Position numbers and translations under genes: made by a program
Shown here: positions 25,101-34,842 of the stretch, piece after piece
How the letters are laid out: each line of letters begins with the position of its first letter
Position numbering within the stretch: the first letter of the stretch is position 1
The notes under the pieces: model-generated
Database searches by the model: none
What the model was told of the DNA's origin: nothing
Seen by the model: only the letters and a program-made list of their open reading frames with translations
NCBI RefSeq assembly: GCF_921293095.1
Contig: NC_060248.1
Span: 134,862,972 to 134,926,971, forward strand
Reading direction: 5' to 3'
DNA: 64,000 nt
From: Ischnura elegans
Lineage: Eukaryota; Arthropoda; Insecta; Odonata; Coenagrionidae

Positions 25101-28100
25101 GACACCTAATCTCAGAAAACTCCACTTATCCATATTGCGACATTTCATTATGCATGACACCAATACAAAGACCAGATATCAGCTGAAAATTAACAAAAAG
25201 ATAACTAAGATATTAGTATGCAGCAAAAGAGAGGAGGCTAAGACAAACATCAACCTAGGAAAGCATAAGCTTGAAGAGGTGAACGAGTTCTCTTACCTGG
25301 GAAGCCAAATTACCAGCAATGGACAAAGCAAGAAAGATATACTCAGTAGAATAGTGCAGGCGAAGAGGGCTTTGTACAAAAAGAAGACTCTTCTTACAGC
25401 TGAGAATACAGGCATAGAAGTAAGGAAACAATTCATCAGATAAGGAGCACGTTTCTCTATGGAAGCAAGGCTTGGATGTTGACAGCAGCAGATAAGTCAA
25501 GAGTGGAAGCATTCGAAATGTGGTGCAACCAAAGAATGATGAAGATAAAATGGATCGACCGTCTGAATAACGAGAAAGTGCTAAGAAGAGTGGGAGAAAA
25601 GAGAAGTCTTCTAGAAACCATATGGAGAAGACAGGACAACTTAGTGGACCACATTATGAGGCATAGTGGCACGAATAAAAGAATCTTAGAAAGACGTGTG
25701 GTGAAGGGAGGAAGGGCAAGGGACGGCCCCGAATGAGTTACGTAGTACAGGTTATAAAGGATGTAAAAGAGAAGAAATACATCGCGCTATGAAAAGGCTA
25801 TCAGATAGGAGAGAGGAATGGAGAGCTGCTTCAAACCAATCTTAGGACTGATGACTAATGATGATTATAGTGTCACCTTTGGTCCTTTTGCTAATATCCT
25901 TTACAAAAGGAACATTTTTAGTGATAAGAAGTTGGAAATATTCAGCGAATCAAACTGAGCATTTAATCACCAAAACCCATTACATCAGTAAAATTCAATC
26001 AAATGCATCACAATGTGTCGACAACGAGCACAAATTCTTTTGTCGTAGCCCACGTCTCACCTGGAATGGGGTTTACTTTGCCACGCCACTTATAAACACA
26101 CTTGGGATTGAAACTGGATAAACAAACATTCGCTTCAGTGGAGCAGTGAGTTAACTATCCACTTTCAAACGTAAATGTGTACAGACCAAACCTTAAAGGC
26201 GGCAGGTTGGATTCTGCACTCAAGATGTGGACTTTTTCTGATCATTCACTTTTCACAGAACATAGCTAGTAGTCTCAAAGGATTGAATTCAAAGATTAAA
26301 ATCATGATTAAATATTTCATAAAATTCAGCTCAAACTGTGCACAACCAACCAACCAAAGGGGTCAAATTTCACTGTGTCGCATACCCTCAACTCACAAAC
26401 CAAAACCATTAGCACCTTGTACCACCAACAATTACTGCTTTTGCCCCCTTCTCTAGGGCAGAGGGTTTGGCTAAACAAAGTAAAAGAAGGATCCAGAGCA
26501 AATGGGCACCTTAACTCCACCGTTTATGCTTACATCTCCAAGTCAGGTTCAAACTGTACTCATTTGCTATCTTAGGGATCAAAATATTTTCAAGAGTGTT
26601 AATCACCAAAACTTCATTTATGCATCCAAATTAACATTTATTTAAAATTTGTGATCGTCCAGATGTTATCAATTGAATTATTCCCTTCTCGGGTACAATG
26701 GAATTATTTTCTTGGATAGTTGAGTGGAAGAAACAAAGTATCTTTCATCAGTAATATGAAGCCCTTCCACTACGTACAAGCTTCAAGTTTCCATTTAATT
26801 GAGACATTTAAATACGAATAATCTTGTGGTCTCCCAGACCGCACATTACTGATAGTGTAACAAGAATTGCACGTCCCTAGTTTACACTAATTCTCCCGCA
26901 CATTGTACCCACCAGCAATAATAATACGAACAATTCCCCGAATCTGCTGCTCTTGCTCCTCAGGGTCCCCACTCATTCCAGTCACCCAATCAGCAAGCAT
27001 CTGCATCGGCAAAAGAGAATCTCCAGAGAGGCTAGCAACATCCAATCCAGACACAAGAAGGATATAGCTGTGAACAAAATATTCGAGTCAATCCAAAGCC
27101 ACATTAGAACTGTTGCTAGTAAGCATAAAAATATTTTGACAGAGTCTAAGGCGTCCATAATATGAACACTTACACTTCTCCACTCTTCCATTTTTTTAAA
27201 ACTCACGGAAGAAAATTAATTTGCCTTTAGCACTGACATAAATACAGGTTCTAGAAGTGAGAGAACAGAGGGATGAAGCAGATTGGGTGAGTGGTGTTTG
27301 GAAGGAGGGGGAGCAAATATAGGCACCGTGGGAGAAGGGGAGAGCGAAATGTTTTGGAACTCTATTGAGGGATCTCGTGGTTATGAGTGAGCACAAACGG
27401 ATTGCTTGAGAAGGGTTGGGTGGCGGGAAGAGGAATTCCCATGGCCTAAAACGTCCAATGAGAGAGAGAGGAAAGGAAGCGTGAAAGGGGAGATCTAGGG
27501 GCTGAGAGGAGAGAGCTCCCATCTGAGGTGTGTTTCCCACCACCTCACCCCTCCATCCCAAGAATCGGCATTCAAGCCTGTGCTCCTCATGCAAAATTGG
27601 CCCTCCACCTTCACATGCCTCTGCGAGCTGAAACTAGTAACATTTATTTTAATGAAACATTGCAAAATTGTATCTATTAAAAATATTCCTCATGATAAGC
27701 AGAGCTGCCAGCCACCCCCAACACTGCCTTCCCAATGTCTGGGCATGCATGAAACTTTCCAACACATCTAACACTTAAGGAAAAGATGCATTGTTAGTGA
27801 AATGTAATTTTAATAAGAACTTTGACTGAAACGGGCTCTATTTATACTGACTAATACTTAGTTGTAAAAAAATTACTCTGCTGAAAATATGCCTCAGCTA
27901 AAAATGTTACTGATAATAAAAAATTATTAGTTTGTGTAATTCTCAATTTTTAGTCACATTCTTGCATACGTTCACTCAATGCCTTTTCACATCTAGGTTT
28001 ATCTTCATAAATACATAGCTGGAATATCAGTGCAATTTTTAGATTCACTACATATCCTACACTTGGCCATGATGCTCTCAGCAATGCCCTGTGTCATCTT

Positions 28101-30888
28101 CCTGAGAATGAGCTGCTATTGGGTCACCCTCATCGTAACCTTGTAGCTTACACCAGTAGCAATCATAGCATCATACTTTAAGAAACAACAATGCTACGGA
28201 AATGTGAACATCACCACAACTTAACAATTTTATACTAAAATACTGTTAAAATTTCCTTTCGTAGTCATTATTCCTAAAGATTGGATCTATGATCTAAGAG
28301 CATAAAAAATCCCTCCAGTACCTGGTGCTAAAATCAGAAACATGAATATGGTGAAGTGAAAGGCAATACAAAAGTTTTTTGAAGCACAACATAATCACAG
28401 AATGCTATCTAGAATAATAAAAGACAATAATTCCAAATGTTGGGATATTATTGATATTTTTAATTTATGCAGTGTTCAGGTTAAATACTGTTTAAATAAT
28501 AATAATTAGGTGTTTATAAATAAGCTGATTCAACTAACATTTGAGGCTGTGACTATTATTTCCACTATTTTCTTTGCGATTTCTACATATCTATTATTTG
28601 GGAATCAAAATACATTCTCTAATCACATACTGTCATTGCACTCACCACGTTGAATATTGTCAATTTTAAAATGATTTAGGGGTAACTTTTGACTACAACC
28701 TACAATTTAATTTTCACTATTTTACAACTCAAGCAAAGTCAACCCATTCGCATCCACAAGAGTACGCAGCCTAAAGCTGGCCACAAACACCACAAGCGCA
28801 CGGGTACGCAAATGCATAGTGATATCTATCAGTTGATCCTGCAGCTATCTTACAATTTTTTTTGTGATTTTTTGACCAAATAGTGTACAGTGATAGTAGC
28901 TGCCAATAAGTGGCTATTTGTAAATGTTTTTCTATTGTAAATCGCCTTAGAAATATATTTATACTTCGACCAAATGCAAGAGCAGCTTACTCTTAACAAC
29001 ACATCAAAATTTGATCAAAATCATCCAAAAAATACTCTATTGAATGTCTTATTTAATCCAACACTACAAATGTGTTCAAATCCTTTAAAAGTCAGCTGTG
29101 TTTGGGGTCGATTGGAATCCGAGGGGATGGGTGGGTGGGCGGATGCATGCAAATGGGTCAACCATGAAATGCTACTTGCAACGTTTTCAACCACTTATCC
29201 ACACAGCACAAAACGGCCACTGGCTAGATGGTGTAGTTCAAAATGGTTTATTTTTGCACGATCTCACGCGTAGAGATCGTAAAATGCTCATTGTGATCGT
29301 AAACATCCCAGATAGCACAAACACTTCATGAAAGCATTTTAATCCATTTATAAAAGCATTTCAAAAATGGAGAATAACGTGCAGAAATAGTGAATAAGCC
29401 TGCCTAAAAAATGGTTTTTCTCAACCCCAAACACGTCTTTCGATGGCATCTAAAACCTTTTCATGCAATTTTGCTTGTATGTTATACGCAGAGTCACTTA
29501 CATGCTTACATGATTTATTTAACAAAGACCAAGAACCTGGCATAGAAAAATGAATAAAATTATTGAATTTGAGGTATTTTGCTGTAAATGTGATTATTTA
29601 AATTAATTTCATTTTGGGATGTTATTTGTTTTTTCATTCACTATTTATATTTATACATGATACTTTAACCTTAATCACCATTTGACATTTTTCGATTGAA
29701 TGCCCATAAGACATCAATGGATATCTCTGTGCTGTGTGGGTATATAGTGCAATACTGAGGTATTGTATGTATATATGGTATATTTAGCTTCATGTAATTT
29801 TCCATGTATTACACTTTTTAAAATACTCTTTTCCATTGAAAACTCTCCGCTTACTCACCGAGGTGTGGTATTTCCTAATGAAGGTGGAATGCTTACTTTG
29901 GAAGAGCTAGTTTTATCTTTATCAGGTGGCCCAGCCCAACAAATGTCATCCACGACGAATTGACCATCGCTGTTCTCATAGCCACGGACTGCACACAAAA
30001 CCCCTGTTGGCGTAAAAGGTGAATAGAATTACCACGTCAAGGAAATAGTTCGACCAACTTATATGGAAGATATTTTCAATCGCAAGAATAAAGCAATCAA
30101 TCTTGTTTACTCCACCTGTAACTGCACTATGAATGTCAACTTTGCCAACTAAGCGTATCCTCTGCAGTTCATCCTCCAAAATCAACTGATCAGAATCGTC
30201 AGAAAAGTTATGCCTGGGAGGCTGGGGGAGGAGGTTATGCTGTTAAATTAAGGCGAAAGGAAAGCAGTGTTACAACATATAAATTAAACGCGAAAAACTC
30301 TATTTTCATAATGCTCTAAGAGCGTTGAAGGTTATTTACTTCTTCACTAATTTCTTTCAAAATGCTTGGCTTAAGTTCCTGGTGCTTGAAAAGAGTTCCC
30401 ACGACAACGCACTTCTCACCGTCCTCTTCCCTCAACTCGAAGAGCTTCCGTATCGGTATTTTCGCACCTGTAAATTAGAAAATGTTCACGGAATCAGTTT
30501 CCCATAAAGTATTCCCCGCAATTTAAACCAAACAAACAAAAGAGAAAACATTGTGAAACGCATGAACATATAAGAACTTCCACTAATTACTTGTAAAATA
30601 CTGCACCGTAAATTCGAAATCACATGAGTAAAAGAATCATAAATAAAATAGCTCGCCAAGGACAAACTCACCCCATTTTTCTTTACTCCGGTCTTCGAGT
30701 ATTTTCCTCATTTTGCACAGGCGAACAGCATAAATGTGAGCGAATTGTCTCACATATTCTTTGGATTTAAGCCTGAATCGATCGTTCAAGTCTTTATATT
30801 CACTTTTAGTCCGTTCAAATACACTATCAAACTTTCCTAAATTTGAAGGTGATAGTAAATTCCTAGTTGATTCGCCTTCTAAAATCAT
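7035..30888 (-). CDS. POLD2: DNA polymerase delta small subunit (p50, subunit B), nine exons, C-terminus outside window
   Basis: The joined exons encode about 435 residues. The protein is the regulatory B subunit of DNA polymerase delta: it links the catalytic subunit to the others in nuclear replication and repair. Recognisable stretches in order: FAHIYAVRL (exon 1), [10 protein letters not shown] (exon 2), [10 protein letters not shown] (exon 3), [10 protein letters not shown] (exon 4), [10 protein letters not shown] (exon 5), [20 protein letters not shown] (exon 7), [16 protein letters not shown] and [10 protein letters not shown] (exon 8), [10 protein letters not shown] and DLYFAGN (exon 9). 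These follow the N-terminal OB-fold and inactive calcineurin-like phosphoesterase layout of the family. Exon order and phases (1,0,1,2,1,0,0,1,1) agree at every junction. Vertebrate POLD2 is about 469 residues, so about 35-40 C-terminal residues are missing. Intron 7 is 10.8 kb and loaded with transposons. Confidence 0.95.
7337..7918. mobile_element. pogo/Tc1-mariner-type MITE, TA target site
   Basis: Starts CAGTGGAACCTCGTTAAAGC and ends with the inverse of CAGTGCAACCTCGATATAAC. Flanked by TA at 7335-7336 and 7919-7920. Subterminal CTATAGCGA motifs occur near both ends. No transposase. It lies in POLD2 intron 8. Confidence 0.88.
7921..9479. other. POLD2 intron 8, no further gene seen
   Basis: AT-rich intron. 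A short minus-strand frame near 9000-9198 has a hydrophobic segment but no splice context or family resemblance. Confidence 0.5.
9480..9672 (-). CDS. POLD2: POLD2 exon 8
   Basis: Acceptor TTTGGCAG just above 9672, donor C|GTAAGTA below 9480. Encodes [20 protein letters not shown], then [18 protein letters not shown] and [10 protein letters not shown]. The SGQ..DI.R and H.(A/S)PT.PDTL motifs are diagnostic of polymerase B subunits. Confidence 0.95.
9826..11345. mobile_element. Possible decayed hAT-like element
   Basis: Starts TAGAGATGTGTCGGTTCTGG. GGTTC/CGGTACT repeats near the left end recur inverted at 11270-11345 (GAACCGG, AGTACCGAGAACC). The right terminus and TSD are not clear, so borders are approximate. 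No transposase seen. Confidence 0.4.
10347..10491. mobile_element. Small TIR element nested in the decayed element
   Basis: The left end AGGCCGCTTTCAGAC is matched by an inverted GTCTGAAAGTGGTCTT at the right end. The interior holds a second internal pair (CTTCAGACGAGATGAC / AAATCATTTCGTCTGAAAG). No TSD identified. Confidence 0.4.
11620..12479. mobile_element. DNA transposon with ~210-bp inverted repeats
   Basis: Arms 11620-11850 and 12270-12479 are long inverted copies. Landmarks are TAGGC...TCAAAAATGATCC, AAATGTGCGAAGTGGTGAG, TTTCAGGTTCGTGCG and TTTTCTAAGGTAAACATGAT. The left arm has about 35 extra bases near 11735. The central 420 bp is unique and without a transposase. No matching TSD was found. 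Confidence 0.65.
12480..13769. other. POLD2 intron 7 (part), no gene seen
   Basis: AT-rich intron sequence. Short frames on both strands lack family resemblance. The 5' border of the LINE at 13773 is not defined. Confidence 0.45.
13773..16709 (+). CDS. Non-LTR retrotransposon ORF2: endonuclease and reverse transcriptase, long open frame
   Basis: One uninterrupted frame of about 978 codons follows a stop at 13770. The first possible start is GTG at 13851 (952 residues from there); no upstream ATG is in frame, so the 5' end may be truncated or the start lost. Counting from 13851: an APE-type endonuclease with [13 protein letters not shown] (about 24-36), GDFNIDF (about 142) and SDHKA (about 206). 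The reverse transcriptase follows with [10 protein letters not shown] (about 508), KSQFGF (about 543), [13 protein letters not shown] (about 582), [13 protein letters not shown] (about 644) and YADD (675). A C-terminal YGIVVWGH...LQKWAIRI region comes last. The layout is CR1/jockey-superfamily-like; the exact clade is unsure. It lies in POLD2 intron 7, antisense to the gene. Confidence 0.9.
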   Translation, partial: LATPNGQAPLSASRNAISEPNTVKTKVKVLHLIIQCLRHKINVLELFLSEHDPDVVCISEHWLNSDELSTFKIEGYNICSSYCRTLCKNGGVLILVKQIISVRNIRFINPSIERDYECCGILIDIGGTAIAIVCVYRSPSGDFSIFLDLLSNVIPIFVKNAKNTILCGDFNIDFSLKSTQSRMLLDSLRSFNFVPTVFCPTRVTQSSSTTIDNIFLDMPSTESLIIDTHFSDHKAQMIEINTQCWSNPKNPHAYHKRSFSPSSQAYFQCLLQQQSWESVYGGDDFNTKFDNFLSTVLYCFDVSFPLKAVRTCSNSKKKWVSDEIRASSTRLRQVFNELKSSGSQSIERAYKTLKSEHRILIDETKRKFNMSIISSATNPCKAAWNIIKNSSSSKTSSSNISAVLHEGSIISEKTAIADLFNVNFLNVNNNLLTPYNQSKYPANAVHSKGYLAHSIFLYPTDEKEMNNILVKISRKRSSGIDNIPGSLWKGNVKMAIIPPLTYLVNESLSLGIFPDKLKVAKVIPIFKNGDPQDINNYRPISVLSVFSKVFEKVIFNRLLSFLTKFDILSKSQFGFMRNRSTETALAEFIHVLISELDNQNSVTGVFYDLKKAFDSVDHGILLLKLNSYGISGIANTWIQSFLSARSQVVSIYSSGIGSHTSSTPLAVTRGVPQGSILGPLLFLVYINDLPSYFNGGTVVMYADDTAHLLFSKYFNHDEVQQNISSMNKWCVDNRVLINEKKSTFIQFRTPQRERICTPLLRLNGKILCSSAETRYLGLYVHETLSWEVHIDNLCTKVATGCYLLRRIKALSDIKTALLVYHAHVHSRLKYGIVVWGHSHHTTRLFKLQKWAIRILSNTPGRSSCQTHFKSLGILTLPSLYIYSTVIFVCLHKSFFGIEINADVHNHNTRASRDFRVVTHSLTLFSKNPLYAGVKLFNCLPHKLRETKPFSLFKSQLYKYLLSNSFYSVDEFISLKWNT
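13773..16823 (+). mobile_element. LINE (CR1/jockey-like) with (AATA)n tail
   Basis: The ORF is followed by a short 3' UTR (16710-16800) and a simple-repeat tail of AATA units (16801-16823), the kind of 3' end made by target-primed reverse transcription. No ORF1 is found upstream. The TSD could not be identified because the 5' border is uncertain. Confidence 0.8.
16824..17585. other. POLD2 intron 7 (part), no gene seen
   Basis: AT-rich, no recognised structure. Confidence 0.45.
17588..20292 (-). mobile_element. Decayed pogo-like DNA transposon, TA target site
   Basis: Perfect terminal inverted repeats GGGGAGACTGGGGCACAGTG / CACTGTGCCCCAGTCTCCCC, flanked by TA (17586-17587 and 20293-20294). 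Many subterminal GTCCCACTGTGCCCC-type repeats occur near both ends (17765-17815, 19830-19920, 20230-20285). Transposase remnants are on the minus strand. It sits in POLD2 intron 7, about 160 bp below exon 7. Confidence 0.85.
18386..18858 (-). pseudogene. DDE_1 (pogo/jerky-type) transposase remnants
   Basis: The minus strand at 18664-18858 includes [20 protein letters not shown], which matches the DDE_1 signature around the second catalytic Asp (LLILDNH). Downstream at 18386-18574, [12 protein letters not shown] matches the (T/R)GI.P(V/F)NP.(V/I)F motif that follows the catalytic core. The pieces are in different frames and truncated, so no active enzyme can be made. Confidence 0.75.
20454..20546 (-). 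CDS. POLD2: POLD2 exon 7
   Basis: Acceptor TTTTTCCCAG above, donor CAG|GTTTGTAA below. The 31 codons include [20 protein letters not shown], the most diagnostic motif of the delta B subunit (VMPGEFDP..LPQQPLH in relatives). Both borders are phase 0. Confidence 0.97.
21461..23467 (+). mobile_element. Internally deleted piggyBac element
   Basis: The left end CCCTTTGAGTACCACAC and the right end, inverse of CCTTTTGAGTGCCACAC, form TIRs. TTAA follows at 23468-23471, with TTTA (a decayed TTAA) on the left. Subterminal CCAGAAGTGCCA / TGGCACTTCTGG is also inverted. Transposase pieces lie inside. Located in POLD2 intron 6. Confidence 0.85.
22392..23079 (+). pseudogene. piggyBac transposase fragments
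   Basis: 22392-22694 encodes an acidic Ser/Asp-rich N-terminus ([23 protein letters not shown]), typical of piggyBac transposases. 22864-23079 encodes [27 protein letters not shown] and [19 protein letters not shown], matching the start of the DDE_Tnp_1_7 domain (AFIG...MG..K.PS...YWS, M.R.RF..IL..LHF.DN). A frameshift separates the two, and the catalytic Asp region is deleted. Confidence 0.85.
24612..24760 (-). CDS. POLD2: POLD2 exon 6
   Basis: Acceptor TTTTGCAG, donor GCT|GTAAGTG. Encodes [16 protein letters not shown], then [16 protein letters not shown], matching AGNLL...VKMLDEIL.QLA of the family. Enters in phase 1 and leaves in phase 0, which fits exons 5 and 7. Confidence 0.93.
24948..25011. 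repeat. 16-bp minisatellite, four copies
   Basis: Four exact head-to-tail copies of TGGGCCAGGGGAGGGG inside POLD2 intron 5, next to the RTE fragment. Confidence 0.95.
25165..25860 (+). mobile_element. RTE-type LINE, 3' end fragment
   Basis: Two frames (25165-25443 and 25476-25736, one frameshift apart) give [52 protein letters not shown] and [16 protein letters not shown], the classic C-terminus of RTE-clade reverse transcriptases. The 3' end has the short GATGACTAATGATGATT tail. Stops and frameshifts make it inactive. In POLD2 intron 5. Confidence 0.85.
26913..27067 (-). CDS. POLD2: POLD2 exon 5
   Basis: Acceptor TTGTTCACAG, donor GCTG|GTGGGT. Encodes [20 protein letters not shown], then [12 protein letters not shown] and GIVRIIIAG, matching RFVLLVSGLGLG...SLL..LLVD.VTG and RVI.AGN of relatives. 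It starts with one base completing an Arg codon from exon 4. Confidence 0.95.
27068..29858. other. POLD2 intron 4, no other gene seen
   Basis: AT-rich intron of 2.8 kb. Open frames at 27196-27594 (minus) and 28974-29273 (plus) show no family resemblance. Confidence 0.5.
29859..30003 (-). CDS. POLD2: POLD2 exon 4
   Basis: Acceptor CCAACAG. Encodes [20 protein letters not shown] and CWAGPP, matching VLAVFG...DGKFLVED. A GTAAGC donor occurs early (29896-29891) but leaves the wrong phase. The strong donor CG|GTGAGTAAG at 29858 leaves two bases and joins exon 5 to give Arg-Tyr-Ile-Leu-Leu. That later donor is therefore preferred. Confidence 0.9.
30116..30239 (-). CDS. POLD2: POLD2 exon 3
   Basis: Acceptor TTTAACAG. 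Encodes [20 protein letters not shown], then [20 protein letters not shown], an almost exact match to the family consensus. The donor ACAG|GTGGAG is weak, but it is the only one that gives the right phase with exon 4. Confidence 0.93.
30340..30467 (-). CDS. POLD2: POLD2 exon 2
   Basis: Acceptor AATTTACAG, donor GAA|GTAAAT. Encodes [20 protein letters not shown], then [20 protein letters not shown], the start of the OB-fold region. Confidence 0.95.
30672..30888 (-). CDS. POLD2: POLD2 exon 1 with start codon
   Basis: ATG at 30888. Encodes [20 protein letters not shown] at the N-terminus and later [20 protein letters not shown], matching RQYAHIYATRL..MRP.LE of relatives. Donor TGGG|GTGAGT. The length of 72 codons before the first intron fits the family. 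Confidence 0.95.
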
Positions 30889-31080
30889 TTCGGTGGCTTC
30901 CTCGTTTATCTTCTCTCTAATAATCCGTCAGACGTAAACATAACATGCAGGCAGTTGGCGCGAAATAAAAAGCGAACATCGATATTCTGTAGAAAACTAA
31001 CGCGGTACGTTTGAACCGTCGGAACAGACGTCATTGGCTGTGGAAAAATTATATTCAACGTTTTTGCTGATAAAATGGAT
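30889..31080 (-). promoter_or_regulatory. POLD2 upstream region with E2F, DRE-like and CCAAT sites
   Basis: On the minus strand TTTCGCGCCAA (30965-30955) is a perfect E2F consensus about 70 bp before the ATG. ATATCGATG (about 30984-30976) matches the DREF element TATCGATA in 7 of 8 positions. CCAAT (about 31037-31033) lies next to a TGACGTC half-CRE. This set is typical of S-phase replication genes. The transcription start is not determined. Confidence 0.65.
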
Positions 31081-33636
31081 TCAATAATTTTAAAAACTCA
31101 TTTCTGGAAAACCATTGTTTCGTATCAATTTAAGTCGGAAGTATGATGCATCATGTCAAAGTATTTTTCGATTAATCTTGGTCACCTCGATAGCATAGCC
31201 TCATTTAATTTGTTTCTCTCCAATAAATCGGAACTCAGTCATTTATTTCAATAACTCAGGAGCTGTGAAAGTGATCAAAGACTGCAAAGATAAAAAGAGA
31301 AATTGCCTATCTAAAGGATTCCAATTTCTTTCCGGAGCTAATGCATCACAATGATACTTATCTTTTAGTAATTAACTATTTCCTCAGTCATCATATATCA
31401 CAGTCACAGTTCTATAGGCACCAGAACATTCGTGTGTTATTTCCAACTGAGAGGTTAAGTAATGGTATCTTTTTCATTGAGGAAGTGTTGTGACTGATGG
31501 CCGGTAAATAATAAAGACGAGTCGATTGGGCGCTTGAATTCATCAAGCGGGTAATTAGGGGGGGTGGGAACATAGTTGTGTCACATGTTTCCGAGTCATG
31601 TGCCCATAAGTGGTTCAAAAAGCGAAAGAAACACTCAAAATATCGTTTCGACTGATTGAAATATGCGGGCAATACGCTCTAGGCATGGGCAAAAAATACC
31701 GGTATTCGGTAGTACCATAAAGGTTACCATAGAGAGCTCTATGGGTAGTACCGAATACTATTTTTTTTCTACTTTGGTAGTACCGGCCAGTATTTTTTTA
31801 GCGGTACTACCGGAGTATCGGTACTAGAAGTACCGGTATTTCGACGGCGCTGCCATCTTATGTGTTATCAATCAACTACCTACCCAGCTACTTCAACAAT
31901 TGAGTGTTGATAATATATCAAGCGAAGAAGGCCATTTCCAAGAAATAAACACCAATTCACAATGATTTTGAGCAAGAAGTGTTTATTTATTAATTAATGC
32001 CAAGGATATTTCTCAATAAATCATAACAAGAGACAAGAAAATGTATATGTAGACTTATGCAATAAGTGCACAACTTTTATTTAAGCTCACTAAAAATAAT
32101 ACCATCTGTTTATTTTAATGTAAACTGATTATAGGCTAAGCTTGTTTACAATAGTCATCAACTAAAAATGTTCATCCGTTTCTTGGTTTTTTACATACAA
32201 CCTATCAAGTGCACCACCAAAAGAAGACCAAATCAATTTTTCTCCTTAATTATTAAGATGTGTCCTCCTTCCTTAGTTTCTTTCTTGTTTTCTCATCATT
32301 TAACGGTACTTTTACATAATTGTGAGTTCGAGACAATAGGGAACTTGCATATATTTCAGATATAATCAATAGCCCAAAAATTATATAAAAATATATGTTT
32401 GCATACCTCGGTGAAAGTTTTTTTATTACTTTATGACGTGGTTTGCGATATTTAATGCATCAAAGTTCACGAGAATTTTCAAATCCGAGTGAGAAGCGAA
32501 AACGCCCGATGATTGGCTGGTAGAAAAGTGACGTCATAGTTCAGTACGAGGAGGCACGGCGGCACGGCCATAGTACTTGAATTGAATACATGCGAAGACG
32601 TGGTTATGATTCATTTATTGAAGTGCAGACGTATCGGAGTTGTTCATTGTGACTTCAGGGCTATTATTTGATCTATTTCTCCTCGATTGAAAGCGATATA
32701 TTGCGTAAAGATGAAGGAATATGGTTATTCTTAGGCTAATCCTAGCAAGCTTTCTGTTACTGATTCCATCATGATAACAGGGTATTTTAGTGAAACTGTA
32801 GACTTCGTCGGCGCCGAAAGTCGATGCCGAGAAATGGAAAGGTAGCTGATGTGTATCTGAAATGTTTTATAGTTCATAACAAAGCGAGACTTGCGTATAA
32901 TATTGGCGAAAGCGTATACTCATGTGAAATGTGTATTCTTTTGGCATTCCGGTAGAGAGTCTTATGGTGAACTTATTTCCACCTCGAAGTTGTCGATGAT
33001 ACTTTCAACTTAAAAATACCTTGCCTGGGGGGCGACAGGAAGCTCTGAGGAAGCCAGACTCTCAATGTTTCAATGTAGTAGCGATAATATAGACGAACTT
33101 CCAACACAATCTACCATCTTGTGACTCAAAAACACCGAAGCCACTTCCTATTCTGCCGAAAGAATCGGTCAACCGCACTTCGATCAATATAATAAACGCA
33201 ACGTCTTCAGGTGTTAATAAGTTACTTTTGCAATGAAATCATTCCTAAATTAGCATTAAAATGTGAATTTTTTCCAAACAGAGAATTTAATACATTTTGG
33301 GAGCTTTTCTCACGATATATCTGAAACCTACTCTAAAGGCGAGCTCATCGTCATTGCGATCGGTTGTCACTTAAAAATTCCGTATCGGAAATCCTAGAGG
33401 GATGACCTTCGACGATGACCATGATCACCTGCACTCTCACTATCACTGGAACCCGTGGTGAAAATATCATCCCAATCCTATTTCTATTTGGTTTTAACTG
33501 GGGAAAGAGCAACATAGAACTGCACATTCTTTGGGCAACTTTGGGTTTGACTTTCCCTCAAACACCCCATTTCCCCTGTAGTGCACATTAGTCCTATCTT
33601 GGCCGATGGCCTGACAACCTTTAAATGGATCCTTGG

Positions 33637-33896
33637 CAGTGGCGCCGACTCCATGGGACTTGAGGGGGCCCGAGCCCCCTCAAAAATTCGTTATGGGTGT
33701 GAGAAAAAAATTGTCAGGCTTGTCGATTTTCTTCGGATTGTCCAGATATCGAGATTCGAGTTATCAGGGTTCTAATGTTGATCATATGATTCTTTTTAAA
33801 TGCTTAAAAAACTTAAAATTCACTACTTATAAAATTTCCCGGGGCAAGATCCCCGGTTTGGGCCCCCCCAATATTTTTTGTAAGTCGGCGTCCCTG
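33637..33896. mobile_element. 260-bp hAT-type MITE nested in the larger hAT element
   Basis: Ends CAGTGGCGCCGACTCC and inverse CAGGGACGCCGACTTAC. Flanked by a perfect 8-bp ATCCTTGG (33629-33636 and 33897-33904). GGGGGCCC blocks occur near both ends. Confidence 0.9.
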
Positions 33897-34842
33897 ATCC
33901 TTGGCTTATCCTGACAACCAACTAAATGGAAATTGCTGATCCACACGTCTTCCTCTATCTCTATAGTTTCCAAATCAAGGACCGCGGAACGTTCCTCTTG
34001 TGACTCAACTTTTTCTGAAAAGCAAGCAACGGCGTAGAATAAAATCAAAGAATGCTGCGATTCATTTTTTGTGACCACCCCTGGATTCCATTCTTTTTCC
34101 ATTTACAACTTCCTTTATCTTTCGGGGTAAACTATGGGACAAGATAATGTTTAAATATTTTCATTAATTTATAACAAAATAGAAGTTCTAAAAATACCCA
34201 AAAGCCATTTTATTAACCCGCACTGATGAGTGTAAATTAATGTGGAGGATGAATGCTGTAGACGTAGTAGTTTTCCTTAGGTTGAGTTGCAAAGTTCATG
34301 AAGTTGACAAAACGGCTAATTTTTCGGTGCGCGGAGTCATTTATTGCACTGGCCGTGTCTACATTTTTCAATTTTTTTGTAATAAAATAAATCAGAATTT
34401 AGGATAAAATTTCCGTTAAAATGACGTATAGTTCATTATTATAGCATGCAGTGAAGACAGGATATAAATTTGCAAAGTACAGCGGCACATCATTTTGACG
34501 CCGACAGTAGAAGAAAACGCTGTCTTCTTGGCTGGCACTCGAATGCATGAGGATCAACGTTGCTCTATATTTTCATATTTCCTCCCTTGATTTTAAACAT
34601 CATGGAATTTTCTTTGTCCTTCCGTAACTGAAATTGAACAAGTGCCATAAATAATTTGAGTCCATCGTAACCATCGAGAAAAACCTATCTCGATTTTTGT
34701 TGTGAAGTTGAGTTTTTATTCTTCGGCGGCCGGATTATCGAAAAATCTCAGTTTCAAGTTATTCAGTCAATGAAATATGGAAATATCATTTATATTAAAG
34801 TTATCTTCGCTCACATAGCACACGGGTTTATCATTCCGTTTA

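Noticed and set aside
27196-27594. 132-codon minus-strand frame in POLD2 intron 4
   Set aside because: No family resemblance, inside an intron of the same strand, no splice logic.
29891-29897. GTAAGC as the exon 4 donor
   Set aside because: Leaves phase 0, but exon 5 needs two carried bases. The GTGAGT donor at 29858 fits.
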